Assembly: GCF_001499965.1 (NCBI RefSeq)
Contig: NZ_LQIT01000010.1
Location: 1 to 64,000 of the forward strand
Source of the DNA: Mycobacterium sp. GA-2829
GTDB lineage: Bacteria > Actinomycetota > Actinomycetes > Mycobacteriales > Mycobacteriaceae
Direction: 5' to 3'
DNA length: 64,000 bases
A program made the position numbers and the translations under genes. Every line of letters starts with the position of its first letter. The stretch's first letter is position 1. Shown here in pieces: positions 43,533 through 51,569 of this stretch. Under the pieces are notes generated by a model that had not been told where the DNA came from, did not search any database, and saw only the letters and a program-made list of their open reading frames with translations.

Positions 43533-44891
43533 TTAGGCCGCGTCGTCGGACGCCTTCTCCTTGGCGGGCGCGTCGGACTTGTCCTGCGAGGGTGCGTCGT
43601 TCTTCTCGGCGGCGGGCGCCTTCTTGGTCGGACGCTTGGTGAGCTTCTTGCCGAGATCGTCGACGGCCTTGCCGATCTGGTCACCGGCGTGCTTCAGCGC
43701 GCCGGCGATCTTGGCGCCCGGGTTGACCTTCTTGGTGGCGGGCTTGGCGGCCGGCGTTTCGGCGGCCTCGTCCTCGACGACGACCGGTTCGGCATCGCCG
43801 GCCTGCTCCTCGGTCGGAGCGGGGCTCTCCTCGGCAGCCGGTGCGGGCTTCTCCTCAGCGACGTCGTCGGTGGTGGTCAGAGCCACAGGCGTTGTCGACG
43901 CCTTCAGCAGCATGGTGTCGTCCGCAGCGCCGCTGCCCTTCTCGACCAGAGGGATGAACTCGTTGTCCGCGGCGTCATCTTCCAGCGGGTTGCCCGTGCC
44001 GTCCCAGCCGAGCGCCTTGGCGATCGTCTGGGTGAGCCCGATGAACGAGCCAATCGCACCCGGGCCCTGGCCGGCAACATTGAGCAGGCCTCCGCCGCCG
44101 CGGACGTCGAGCGCGTTGAAGAGGGATCCGCCGGGGCTCAGCAGGCCACCGAACGTGATACCGACGGAGTCCAGCAGTTCAGCATCGACCGGCAGAGCCT
44201 TGATCAGGGGCGTCAGGTCGAGGGTCTCCCCGCCGTTGAGGAATGCGTTGACCATTCTGGCGGGGGTGTTGATCAGGGTGTTGATCGCCGCTTCGAGGTC
44301 CGGCTCATCGCTGGTGAGGTTCTCGACGATCGCACTGACATTCGCGGCCAGGGCCAGGACCGGGGCGACGACGGGTCCCACCAAGCCGAGGAGGATCCCG
44401 GTCGTGTACGACGTGGTGAAGTCGACGAGGGGTTTCAGATTCGCAGGCAGAATGGGGTCGATGTTGTACGGCGGGAATGGAATTCCGTTGAGGAGGACGC
44501 TGTAGAACTGTTGGTGCGCAAGGCTGAGGGTGTACGGATCCCGTACGAACGGTGCCTCGGCCGCAGCCTCGAAGTTCTCGACGATCTGTCCGGCGATCAG
44601 CTCGAAGTCAGGCAGCTCTTCGAAGTAAGTCACCTGATTGGCGAGGATCTGCTGGAGCACGGGGAACGGTGCCTCGGCCCAGAAGTCGACAAGGCCCGCG
44701 GCGTTGTCGGCCGCGTCTTCGAGGAGTTGTTCCCACGGGGTCAGCGGGTCGATCGTCGCGGAGAGGCTCACCGCGGGGTTGGCGATTCTGATGTCGTCCG
44801 GTAGCGGGGGAGCCACCGGGGCCAATGCGATCGCACTTGCTCCGACCACCGCCACCCCGGCAGCTGCATAGGGACGAAGTCTCAGTTCCAT
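43533..44891 (-). CDS. Outer membrane porin of the GjpA family
   Basis: The 452-aa exported protein starts [29 protein letters not shown], a signal peptide characteristic of the GjpA (Gordonia porin A-like) group annotated in mycobacteria. AAG-GAG ribosome site and ATG at 44891 agree; TTG 44894 is rejected. The mature part has repeated amphipathic and hydrophobic segments (TPWEQLLEDAADNA, FPVLQQILANQVTY, TGILLGLVGPVVAPVLALAAN). The last 130 residues are a low-complexity Ala/Pro/Glu/Lys tail (PAPAAEESPAPTEEQ, KLTKRPTKKAPAAEK) that looks disordered. Porin function is a family assignment; I do not see clear beta-barrel strands. Confidence 0.75.
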   Translation of the reverse strand: MELRLRPYAAAGVAVVGASAIALAPVAPPLPDDIRIANPAVSLSATIDPLTPWEQLLEDAADNAAGLVDFWAEAPFPVLQQILANQVTYFEELPDFELIAGQIVENFEAAAEAPFVRDPYTLSLAHQQFYSVLLNGIPFPPYNIDPILPANLKPLVDFTTSYTTGILLGLVGPVVAPVLALAANVSAIVENLTSDEPDLEAAINTLINTPARMVNAFLNGGETLDLTPLIKALPVDAELLDSVGITFGGLLSPGGSLFNALDVRGGGGLLNVAGQGPGAIGSFIGLTQTIAKALGWDGTGNPLEDDAADNEFIPLVEKGSGAADDTMLLKASTTPVALTTTDDVAEEKPAPAAEESPAPTEEQAGDAEPVVVEDEAAETPAAKPATKKVNPGAKIAGALKHAGDQIGKAVDDLGKKLTKRPTKKAPAAEKNDAPSQDKSDAPAKEKASDDAA

Positions 44892-45243
44892 CAAGGTCTC
44901 CTTACAGCTACGTCAATAATGTGCTTGAGAAGTTAATGGAGACCAACCTGAGAGATTGCGTTTTTCATTGAATTCGCCACAGAAATCTTTTTGGTTGCAA
45001 ATAACGAGACCCTGCGCGAGGCCATATAGGGACCCGCGGGCGGTCTATTTGTCCAGGCAGGCGCACCTTGTCGTTACCCCAGGCAAGGAAGTTAGGTAGT
45101 CAAAAATCTTTCGAAGGGGCCATGCCGGAACCCGCGCCGAGTGGTCCGGGAGACGGCGGAAACCTGAGAACCCCGAGTCGTTGCCCAGATCGCACACTCA
45201 GAAATCGCAGACTTCCCGTTACGCAACCGCGCGCGGGCCGGCG
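44892..45243. other. AT-richer intergenic region between gjpA and wzm
   Basis: This 352-bp gap carries no credible gene. The part nearest gjpA (about 44920-45010) is clearly AT-richer than the surrounding coding sequence, as expected for a strong promoter and leader on the - strand. I could not define -35/-10 hexamers with confidence. The other half covers the 3' side of wzm and must hold its transcript end; no strong hairpin was seen. Confidence 0.45.
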
Positions 45244-46074
45244 TCACACCCAGTACGGCACCCGGGCGCGGTACTGCTTCATCGCGAACACCGCCATCAC
45301 CCACCCGATGACCGTGAGTGCCAGCACCACGATCCAGTGCCGCAACTCCTGGTCCGCGCCCAACAACGGGGCCCGCACGATGTCCAGATAGTGCAGCAGC
45401 GGATTCAGCTCGACGATCTTCGCCCACTGCCCGGCTCCCTGCGCCTGCAGCGTCGCCTCGTTCCAGATGATCGGCGTCATGAAGAACAGCAGCTGCACAA
45501 CGCTGTTGAGCAGCGGGCCGATGTCCCGGTAGCGCGTCGCGAGGATCCCGAAACACAACGACACCCACACGCAATTCAGCATGATCAACAGCAGCGCCGG
45601 GAACACCGCGAGATCGGGCCACGTCCAGTGCTTCGGATAGATGATCGCGATGATGATGAAGATGATGATGTTGTGCGCGAACAGGATCATCTGCCGCCAC
45701 ACCAACCGGTACACGTGCACCGACAGCGGCGTCGGGAGCTGTTTGATCAACCCCTCGTTCGCGATGAACACCTCGGCGCCCTCGAGGATCGAGGCGTTGA
45801 TCAAGTTCCAGACGATCAGGCCCATCGTCACGTACGGAAGATGTTCGGCCAGTTCCAGTTTGAACAGCTTCGAGTACAACAGGCCCATCGCCACCGCGGT
45901 CGCACCCGTGGCGATCGTGATCCAGAACGGGCCGAGCACCGACCGGCGGTAGCGCTGCTTGATGTCCTGCCACCCGAGATGCAGCCACAGTTCCCGTTTC
46001 GCGAATCCGTCGCGGAGGTCACGCCACGCCCGCGTGAACGTCTTCGACTCCGCTGAAGCCTCATCGAAACTCAT
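45244..46074 (-). CDS. wzm: Galactan ABC exporter permease Wzm
   Basis: This is the membrane subunit (276 aa) of the ABC-2-type transporter that exports lipid-linked galactan, corresponding to Rv3783 (RfbD). Six hydrophobic helices follow a cytosolic N-terminus with RELWLHLGWQDIKQRYRRSVLGPFW, the ABC-2 polysaccharide exporter signature. FFMTPIIWNE and the C-terminal VLALTVIGWVMAVFAMKQYRARVPYW are also typical. ATG 46074 (MSFDEAS) overlaps the glfT1 stop by ATGA, so it is coupled to glfT1 and wzt in the same - strand operon. Confidence 0.93.
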   Translation of the reverse strand: MSFDEASAESKTFTRAWRDLRDGFAKRELWLHLGWQDIKQRYRRSVLGPFWITIATGATAVAMGLLYSKLFKLELAEHLPYVTMGLIVWNLINASILEGAEVFIANEGLIKQLPTPLSVHVYRLVWRQMILFAHNIIIFIIIAIIYPKHWTWPDLAVFPALLLIMLNCVWVSLCFGILATRYRDIGPLLNSVVQLLFFMTPIIWNEATLQAQGAGQWAKIVELNPLLHYLDIVRAPLLGADQELRHWIVVLALTVIGWVMAVFAMKQYRARVPYWV

Positions 46075-46964
46075 GTGCCCGGCCTCCCGAACCTCTCCTC
46101 GCGACCCAGCCGTCGCAACCGGATCCACTCCCGCAACCCCGCCGGATCTCGCCGGGACACCAGGAAGTACCAGCCGAACCGCACCCACTCTTGTGGCAGC
46201 AGTTTGCGTAAACCCGGCTGTGACAACAGATATCCGCGGTTGCGGTAGGTGAAGAAGCGCTTGGTCTCGTCGTCGGGATACTGCGTGTGCATCCGCCCGC
46301 CCAGAATCGGCTTGAATTCGTCGGTGCCGCAAGGGTGTACGTACGTCGCACGCAGGCACGTCCCGAACGGCAGCCCCGAACGCACTAGCCGGCGGTGCAA
46401 CTCCACCTCGTCGCCACGGACGAACAACCGCAGATCCGGTACCCCGACGGCCTCGATCGCCGACGCACGGAACAGCGCGCCGTTGAACAACGAGGCGATG
46501 CCCGGCAGCAGTTCACCCTCACCGAGTTCGGAGACGCGGCGCCGCCACACCAGTCCGCGGCGCAGCGGGAACGCCAACCGGGTGGGATCGGCGATGTCGC
46601 ACACCAGAGGCGACACCTCCGCGAGCCCGTGCCGGTCGGCGCACGACAGCAGCGTGGACAGCACCGACGCATCCAGCGGTCTGCCGTCGTCGTCGGCCAG
46701 CCACACCCAGTCGGCCCCCTGGGCCAGCGCGTGCAGCATCCCGAGCGCGAAACCCCCTGCGCCGCCGAGGTTCCGGCGCGACCCCAGGTAGGTCGACGGA
46801 ATCGGTTGTGCCGCAACGAGGTCGCGCACCTGCGAGTCACAGTCGTTGTCGACGACGATCAAACCGTCGGGCCGCCTGCTCTGCGTGCACAGCGCATCTA
46901 GGGACCGCGCCAGCGTCTCCGGTCGCCGATGGGTGACGACGACCGCGTACACGGAGTCGGTCAT
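46071..46964 (-). CDS. glfT1: Galactofuranosyltransferase GlfT1
   Basis: GlfT1 (GT2, Rv3782) adds the first two galactofuranose residues to the decaprenyl-PP-GlcNAc-rhamnose primer, before GlfT2 extends it. The 297-aa product is a GT-A enzyme: YAVVVTHRRPETLARSLDAL at the N-terminus, LGSRRNLGGAGGFALGM, then the metal-binding ADWVWLADDDG. The acceptor region FVRGDEVELHRRL and YRNRGYLL follow. It lies between wzt and wzm with ATGA overlaps on both sides, placing galactan initiation and export under one control. Confidence 0.95.
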   Translation of the reverse strand: MTDSVYAVVVTHRRPETLARSLDALCTQSRRPDGLIVVDNDCDSQVRDLVAAQPIPSTYLGSRRNLGGAGGFALGMLHALAQGADWVWLADDDGRPLDASVLSTLLSCADRHGLAEVSPLVCDIADPTRLAFPLRRGLVWRRRVSELGEGELLPGIASLFNGALFRASAIEAVGVPDLRLFVRGDEVELHRRLVRSGLPFGTCLRATYVHPCGTDEFKPILGGRMHTQYPDDETKRFFTYRNRGYLLSQPGLRKLLPQEWVRFGWYFLVSRRDPAGLREWIRLRRLGREERFGRPGT

Positions 46965-47845
46965 CGCGCAGGCTCGTCGGCGGCTGGATTCTCCTCGCGC
47001 GAGCGCTCGTCGGCGGCTGGATTCTCCTCGCGCGAGCGCTCGTCGGCCGACCAGTCGCCGCGGTGCTCATCGAGCACCTCACGCACGTGCCGCGCGGCGT
47101 CCTCACCCTCGTAGGCACGCACGACGTCCTCGATCCCGCCGGTCATCTTGATCGTGCCGTGGTCGATCCACATCGCGGTCTTGCACAGTCGGGCGAGGAA
47201 CTCGTTGGAGTGGCTGGCGAACACCAGGATCCCCGAGCGCTCCACCAGCGATTGCAGCCGCGACTGCGCCTTCTTGAGGAACTCGGCGTCCACCGCGCCG
47301 ATACCCTCGTCGAGCAGCAGGATCTCCGGGTCGATGCTGGTGACCACGCCCATCGCCAACCGCACCCGCATACCGGTGGAGTACGTGCGCAGCGGCATCG
47401 ACAGGTAGTCGCCGAGTTCGGTGAACTCGGCGATCTCGTCGACCTTGGCCAGCATCTGCTTGCGCGTCTGCCCGAGGAACAGCCCGCGGATGATGATGTT
47501 CTCGTAGCCGGAGATCTCCGGGTCCATCCCGACACCGAGGTCGAACACCGGCGCCACCCGCCCGGTCACGGTCGCCGAACCGCGGGTGGGTTCGTAGATC
47601 CCCGACAGCAGCCGCAGCAGCGTCGACTTACCCGCGCCGTTGTGTCCGACCAACCCGACCCGGTCGCCGAGTTCCAGCGACATGGTGATCTCGCGCAGCG
47701 CCTCGATGACCACGACGTTCGAGTCGTTGCGGCCGATCGCGCCGCCGGCCTTGCCCAGGAACGCCTTCTTCAGTGACCGGGTCTTGGCGTCGAAGATGGG
47801 GAACTCGACCCAGGCGTCCCGGGTCTCGATACGTGGTTCTGCCAC
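46961..47845 (-). CDS. wzt: Galactan ABC exporter ATPase Wzt
   Basis: This is the ATP-binding subunit (294 aa) of the Wzm-Wzt galactan exporter, Rv3781 (RfbE). Walker A is VGHNGAGKST, the ABC signature is YSTGMRVRLAM, Walker B is ILLLDEGIG, and the switch histidine is in FASHSNEF. The N-terminal part, with ETRDAWVEFPIFDAKTRSLK, is typical of polysaccharide exporters. The last 33 residues are unusual: a duplicated ADERSREENPA unit then ADEPAR, encoded by a perfect 33-bp tandem repeat. The start is 6 nt downstream of the bpa stop; the stop overlaps glfT1. Confidence 0.94.
   Translation of the reverse strand: MAEPRIETRDAWVEFPIFDAKTRSLKKAFLGKAGGAIGRNDSNVVVIEALREITMSLELGDRVGLVGHNGAGKSTLLRLLSGIYEPTRGSATVTGRVAPVFDLGVGMDPEISGYENIIIRGLFLGQTRKQMLAKVDEIAEFTELGDYLSMPLRTYSTGMRVRLAMGVVTSIDPEILLLDEGIGAVDAEFLKKAQSRLQSLVERSGILVFASHSNEFLARLCKTAMWIDHGTIKMTGGIEDVVRAYEGEDAARHVREVLDEHRGDWSADERSREENPAADERSREENPAADEPAR
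46972..47047 (-). repeat. 33-bp perfect tandem repeat in the 3' end of wzt
   Basis: Two identical 33-bp units start at 46972 and 47005 and are followed by a 10-bp partial third copy (47038-47047). Being a multiple of three it keeps the frame and encodes a repeated 11-residue charged peptide (ADERSREENPA). The identity at all codon positions points to a recent duplication. Confidence 0.9.
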
Positions 47846-47851
47846 CGCTGC

Positions 47852-48370
47852 CTACAGGTACTGCCCGGTGCCGGGATGCGCGGGACCACCGCGCTGACCC
47901 TGCACCGCGATGCCGGGTGGCAGGGCACCCTGGCGCATCTGTTCGAGCTGGGCGCGCGCGGCCATCTGCTGCGCGAACAGCGCGGTCTGGATGCCGTGGA
48001 ACAGACCCTCGAGCCATCCGACGAGCTGGGCCTGGGCGATGCGCAGTTCGGCGTCCGACGGGGTGCTGTCCTCGGTGAACGGCAACGTCAACCGCTCGAG
48101 CTCCTCGCGCAGTTCGGGCGCCAGCCCCTCTTCGAGTTCCTGGATGCTGGTGCGGTGGATCTCCCGCAGCCGGTTGCGGCTGGCGTCGTCGAGGGGAGCG
48201 GCCCGCACCTCTTCGAGGAGCTGCTTGATCATCGTGCCGATCCGCATCACCTTCGCGGGCTGCTCGACGAGATCGGTCAGCGACTTGCCGTCGCCGTCCT
48301 GGTCGGCGCCGTCGCGGGCGTCGCCGCCGATGATCTCGATGTTGTCGTCGTCGTCGTTGTTCAGCGTCAT
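47852..48370 (-). CDS. bpa: Bacterial proteasome activator Bpa/PafE
   Basis: This ATP-independent ring-forming activator (172 aa, Rv3780) opens the 20S proteasome gate and aids degradation of unstructured proteins such as HspR. The central helical bundle (KVMRIGTMIKQLLEEVRAAP, LREIHRTSIQELEEGLAPEL, AQAQLVGWLEGLFHGIQTAL) matches the family. The C-terminal GQYL, which docks in the proteasome alpha-ring pockets, is intact. The acidic N-terminus (NNDDDDNIEIIGG) is also usual. It heads the - strand run bpa-wzt-glfT1-wzm with a 6-nt gap to wzt, so a proteostasis gene and galactan genes are probably co-transcribed. Confidence 0.94.
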   Translation of the reverse strand: MTLNNDDDDNIEIIGGDARDGADQDGDGKSLTDLVEQPAKVMRIGTMIKQLLEEVRAAPLDDASRNRLREIHRTSIQELEEGLAPELREELERLTLPFTEDSTPSDAELRIAQAQLVGWLEGLFHGIQTALFAQQMAARAQLEQMRQGALPPGIAVQGQRGGPAHPGTGQYL

Positions 48371-48686
48371 GTGAGTTCGATTCCCTCTTGGAGCCGTTCT
48401 ATCGCTGTGACACTAGTCCGTTCGCGGCCGTAGCCGCGCATGCCACCGGCGTCGCGAGCTACGCACCGGTAGCGATGCCTTTCGGCAAATGCCCGAAGGC
48501 ATGTCGGACAGTGACCGTGCTGCGCGCAGCAACGGTGGGGGGATTAGCACTCGGCACCGTCAGGGTCCTGGACTAGTATGGCTGCGCAGGTGTCCGGTCC
48601 TGTGTGTCGACGTTCACGCGCACGGTCCGGTGCCCGCGGAGATCGTGTCGGTTTGTGGAATTCACGAACGCTCTAAGGTGGCTGGA
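48371..48686. promoter_or_regulatory. Divergent bpa / Rv3778c-homologue intergenic region
   Basis: This 316-bp gap separates divergent genes. A TAGTAT hexamer at 48574-48579 is a possible -10 for the + gene. On the other side ACTAGTGT (reading - strand from about 48417) is a possible -10 for bpa. An imperfect stem-loop lies at 48475-48502 (ATGCCTT/AAGGCAT arms). Short open frames here lack any family resemblance. Confidence 0.4.
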
Positions 48687-49883
48687 ATGGCATACGACGT
48701 CGCCCGGGTGCGTGGGTTGCACCCCTCACTGGGCGACGGTTGGGTGCATTTCGACGCCCAGCACGGGATGTTGGTCCCCGACGCGGTGGCCACGACCGTC
48801 TCCACCGCATTCCGCGGGTCCATGTCGACCACCGTGGGTCCGCATCCGTCGGCGCGCCGCAGCGCGGCCGTCCTGCACGCGGCCCGCCAGGCGGTCGCCG
48901 ATTTCGTCAACGGGGACCCACGCGGTGTGGTGCTCGGCCCCGACCGTGCGCTACTGCTCGCCTCGCTCGCCGACGCCGCCTCATCGCGCGTCGGCCTGGG
49001 CTACGAGGTCGTCGTCACCCGCCTCGACGACGAGGCGAACATCGCGCCCTGGCTGCGCGCGGCGAACCGGTACGGCGCCAAGATCAAGTGGGCCGAGGTC
49101 GACATCGAGAACGGCGAACTGCCCGCCTGGCAGTGGGAGGGCCTGATCACCGGCCCCACCCGCCTGGTCGCGATCGCGTCGGCCTCCTCGACCATCGGCA
49201 CGGTCACCGACCTGCGTGCGGTCACCAAACTCGTGCACGAGGTCGGCGGTCTCGTGGTCGTCGACCATTCCGCGGCCGCCCCGTACCGGCTGATCGACCT
49301 CGAAGAGATCGACGCCGACGTGGTCGCGCTCAACGCCGTGGCGTGGGGTGGCCCGCCGATCGGCGCACTGGTCTTCCGCGACCCGGCGACCATCGACCAG
49401 TTCGGGTCGGTGTCGCTGGATCCCTACGCCACCGGGCCCGCCCGCCTCGAGGTCGGCGTGCACCAGTTCGGCCTGCTCGCCGGGGTGGTGTCCAGCATCG
49501 AGTACCTCGCCGGCCTGGACGAGAACGCCACCGGCACGCGCCGCGAGCGGCTGTCGCTGTCCATGCAGTCGGCCACCTCTTACATGAGCAGGCTCTTCGA
49601 CTATCTGCTGATGTCGCTGCGCTCGCTGCCGCTGGTGATGGTCATCGGCCAGCCGGAGGTCCGTATCCCGGTGCTGAGCTTCGCCGTACGCGACGTGCCC
49701 GCCGAGAAGGTGGTGCAGCGGCTGGCCGACAACGGGGTGCTCGCGATCGCCAACGCCAACTCCCGGGTGCTCGACGTCATCGGCGTCGACGACATCGGTG
49801 GCGCGGTGACGATCGGGCTCGCGCACTACACCACCACCGCCGAGGTGGATCAGCTGGTGCGGGCGCTGGCGTCGCTGGGCTGA
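48687..49883 (+). CDS. Class V aminotransferase-fold protein, Rv3778c family, lacking the PLP lysine
   Basis: The 398-aa product has exactly the length of M. tuberculosis Rv3778c and starts with the shared [23 protein letters not shown]. It resembles cysteine desulfurase/kynureninase-type fold-I enzymes: [28 protein letters not shown] precedes the place where those enzymes have the Schiff-base lysine (xHKxxGP). Here that segment reads [14 protein letters not shown], with no lysine, so normal PLP catalysis is doubtful. ATG 48687 follows a GGTGG-type site. Role unknown; the conservation of the family argues against a decaying gene. Confidence 0.85.
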   Translation: MAYDVARVRGLHPSLGDGWVHFDAQHGMLVPDAVATTVSTAFRGSMSTTVGPHPSARRSAAVLHAARQAVADFVNGDPRGVVLGPDRALLLASLADAASSRVGLGYEVVVTRLDDEANIAPWLRAANRYGAKIKWAEVDIENGELPAWQWEGLITGPTRLVAIASASSTIGTVTDLRAVTKLVHEVGGLVVVDHSAAAPYRLIDLEEIDADVVALNAVAWGGPPIGALVFRDPATIDQFGSVSLDPYATGPARLEVGVHQFGLLAGVVSSIEYLAGLDENATGTRRERLSLSMQSATSYMSRLFDYLLMSLRSLPLVMVIGQPEVRIPVLSFAVRDVPAEKVVQRLADNGVLAIANANSRVLDVIGVDDIGGAVTIGLAHYTTTAEVDQLVRALASLG

Positions 49884-49898
49884 CCCGGCCCCGGACGC

Positions 49899-50882
49899 TC
49901 AGTCCCGGACCCGCAACAGCACCTTGCCCGACACCTCACCGGAGTCGAGCATCTTCTGCGCCGCCTGCGCTTCCTGGACGGGGTACTCCGCGCCGATGAT
50001 CGGGCGCACCCGGCCGTCGGCGATCATCGGCCACACGTTCGCGACCACCTCGGCGACGATGTCGCCCTTGCCGCCCGGCCCGGTGACGGGGCGGGCACGC
50101 AGCGCGGTCGCGATGACGCCCGCGCGTTTGGCGAGCAACTTGGCGATGTTGAGTTGGGCCTTCGCGCCGCCCTGCATACCGATGATGACCAGGCGACCGT
50201 CGGTCGCCAGCGCGTCGACGTTGCGGTCCAGATACGCCGCACCCATGATGTCGAGAATCACGTCGGCACCCGACCCGTCGGTCTCCTCGCGCAACCGCTC
50301 GACGAAGTCCTCGTCGCGATAGTTGATCGCCACGTCGGCGCCCAGTTCCCGGCAGAGGTCGAGCTTGTTCGCCGATCCCGCGGTCACCGCGATGCGGCAG
50401 CCGAGTGCCTTGGCCACCTGGATGGCGTGAGTGCCGATCCCACTGGCTCCGCCGTGGACGAGCAGCGTCTGCCCCGACCGCAACCCGGCCGTCATGACGA
50501 TGTTCGACCACACCGTGCACGCCACCTCGGGCAGCGCGGCGGCATGGGCGAGGTCGACCGACTCCGGCACCGGCATGACCTGAGCGGCGGGCACGGTGAC
50601 GTTTTCCGCGTAGCCGCCGCCTGCCAGCAAAGCGCAGACCGGCTGGCCGACAGACCAGTCCGCGACCCCGTCGCCGATCTCGCTGATGGTGCCCGAGACT
50701 TCGAGTCCCATGACGTCGCTGGCACCTTTCGGGGGCGGATACTTCCCTGCGGCCTGCATGAGGTCCGCCCGATTGATGCCTGCGGCAACGACATCGATGC
50801 GAACCTCACCCGATTGAAGTGCGCGTTCGGGAACTTCGGTCCAGACCAGTTTCCCTGAGGGCTCGGCGACGATCGCATGCAT
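49899..50882 (-). CDS. NADPH:quinone oxidoreductase (zinc-independent MDR family, Rv3777-like)
   Basis: This 327-aa medium-chain reductase has a catalytic domain (MHAIVAEPSGKLVWTEVPER, GINRADLMQAAGKYPPPKG, DVMGLEVSGTISEIG). A Rossmann segment, LLVHGGASGIGTHAIQVAKALG, follows. No catalytic zinc ligands are seen, which fits the quinone oxidoreductase/PIG3-like branch. It is divergent from a MarR regulator across about 66 bp, a common pairing for quinone-responsive control. The start is ATG 50882; a longer upstream reading frame would cross the regulator gene. Confidence 0.9.
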   Translation of the reverse strand: MHAIVAEPSGKLVWTEVPERALQSGEVRIDVVAAGINRADLMQAAGKYPPPKGASDVMGLEVSGTISEIGDGVADWSVGQPVCALLAGGGYAENVTVPAAQVMPVPESVDLAHAAALPEVACTVWSNIVMTAGLRSGQTLLVHGGASGIGTHAIQVAKALGCRIAVTAGSANKLDLCRELGADVAINYRDEDFVERLREETDGSGADVILDIMGAAYLDRNVDALATDGRLVIIGMQGGAKAQLNIAKLLAKRAGVIATALRARPVTGPGGKGDIVAEVVANVWPMIADGRVRPIIGAEYPVQEAQAAQKMLDSGEVSGKVLLRVRD

Positions 50883-50948
50883 CAGTTCACTCCTACCTGT
50901 GAGTACGGTTTGCTTCCGGGGGGCGTCTTCGTGGTCTACCATGGGCGA

Positions 50949-51461
50949 ATGGAGGGGATGATTGGGGGTCGCACGGCGAGCGATATGCCGGGCCTCGACA
51001 TCGCAGAACAGCGGTCCTGGCAAAATTTCCTGGACGCCGCGCTGAGGCTCTATGCCACATTGAACAAGTCGTTGATCGAACAGCATCACCTGACCCTCAA
51101 CGACGTCCGCCTGCTGGACATGCTGGACAAGTCGCCGACCGGGTCCGCCCGGATGGGAGACCTGGCCGAGAAACTGATGTCGCTGCCCAGTCGGGTGACG
51201 CGCCAGATCCGTCGCCTCGAGATGCAGGGTCTCGTGCGCCGGGGCGCCAGCCCGGACGACGGCCGCGGCGTCCTGGCGTCGATCACCGACGAGGGGCGTA
51301 CGCAGGTGCGTCAGGCGATGATCACCTACGGAGAAGGGGTGCGCGCGCATTTTCTCGGACGGTTGACACGGCCGCAGATCGCCGCGATGGGGGAGAACTG
51401 TCGCAGGGTGAGTGCCGCCATGCGGGCCGGCTCAGCGCCCGCCAGACTGGGCCGCGTGTAG
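50949..51461 (+). CDS. MarR-family transcriptional regulator
   Basis: A winged-helix regulator of 170 aa from ATG 50949; ATG 50958 or 50985 are alternatives. Core segments are LNDVRLLDMLDKSPTGSARMGDLAEKLM, LPSRVTRQIRRLEMQGLVRRGASPDDGRG (recognition helix and wing) and LASITDEGRTQVRQAM, all typical of MarR. It is divergent from the quinone oxidoreductase, the most likely target. A tRNA-Ser gene begins 20 nt downstream. Confidence 0.88.
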   Translation: MEGMIGGRTASDMPGLDIAEQRSWQNFLDAALRLYATLNKSLIEQHHLTLNDVRLLDMLDKSPTGSARMGDLAEKLMSLPSRVTRQIRRLEMQGLVRRGASPDDGRGVLASITDEGRTQVRQAMITYGEGVRAHFLGRLTRPQIAAMGENCRRVSAAMRAGSAPARLGRV

Positions 51462-51481
51462 CACCCACTACGCTGTTGCGC

Positions 51482-51568
51482 GGTGGCGTGGCAGAGCGGC
51501 CTAATGCACTCGCCTTGAAAGCGAGAGACGGCTAACACCGTCCGGGGGTTCAAATCCCTCCGCCACCG
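51482..51568 (+). tRNA. tRNA-Ser (anticodon TGA)
   Basis: The acceptor arm GGTGGCG (51482-51488) pairs with CGCCACC (51561-51567), discriminator G. D-arm TGGCAGAGCGGCCTAATGCA, anticodon stem ACTCGC/GCGAGA flanking the loop CTTGAAA (anticodon TGA), a long variable arm typical of class II tRNAs, and T-loop GGTTCAAATCC are all seen. CCA is not encoded. No integrase gene lies nearby. Confidence 0.95.
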
Positions 51569-51569
51569 C

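Noticed and set aside
48543-48551. TTAGCACTC, half of a CIRCE (HrcA) heat-shock operator, near bpa
   Set aside because: The second half GAGTGCTAA is absent at the required 9-nt spacing, so a functional CIRCE site is not supported.
48388-48576. 62-codon frame in the bpa/Rv3778c-homologue gap
   Set aside because: No family resemblance, no ribosome site, and it would occupy the shared promoter region.
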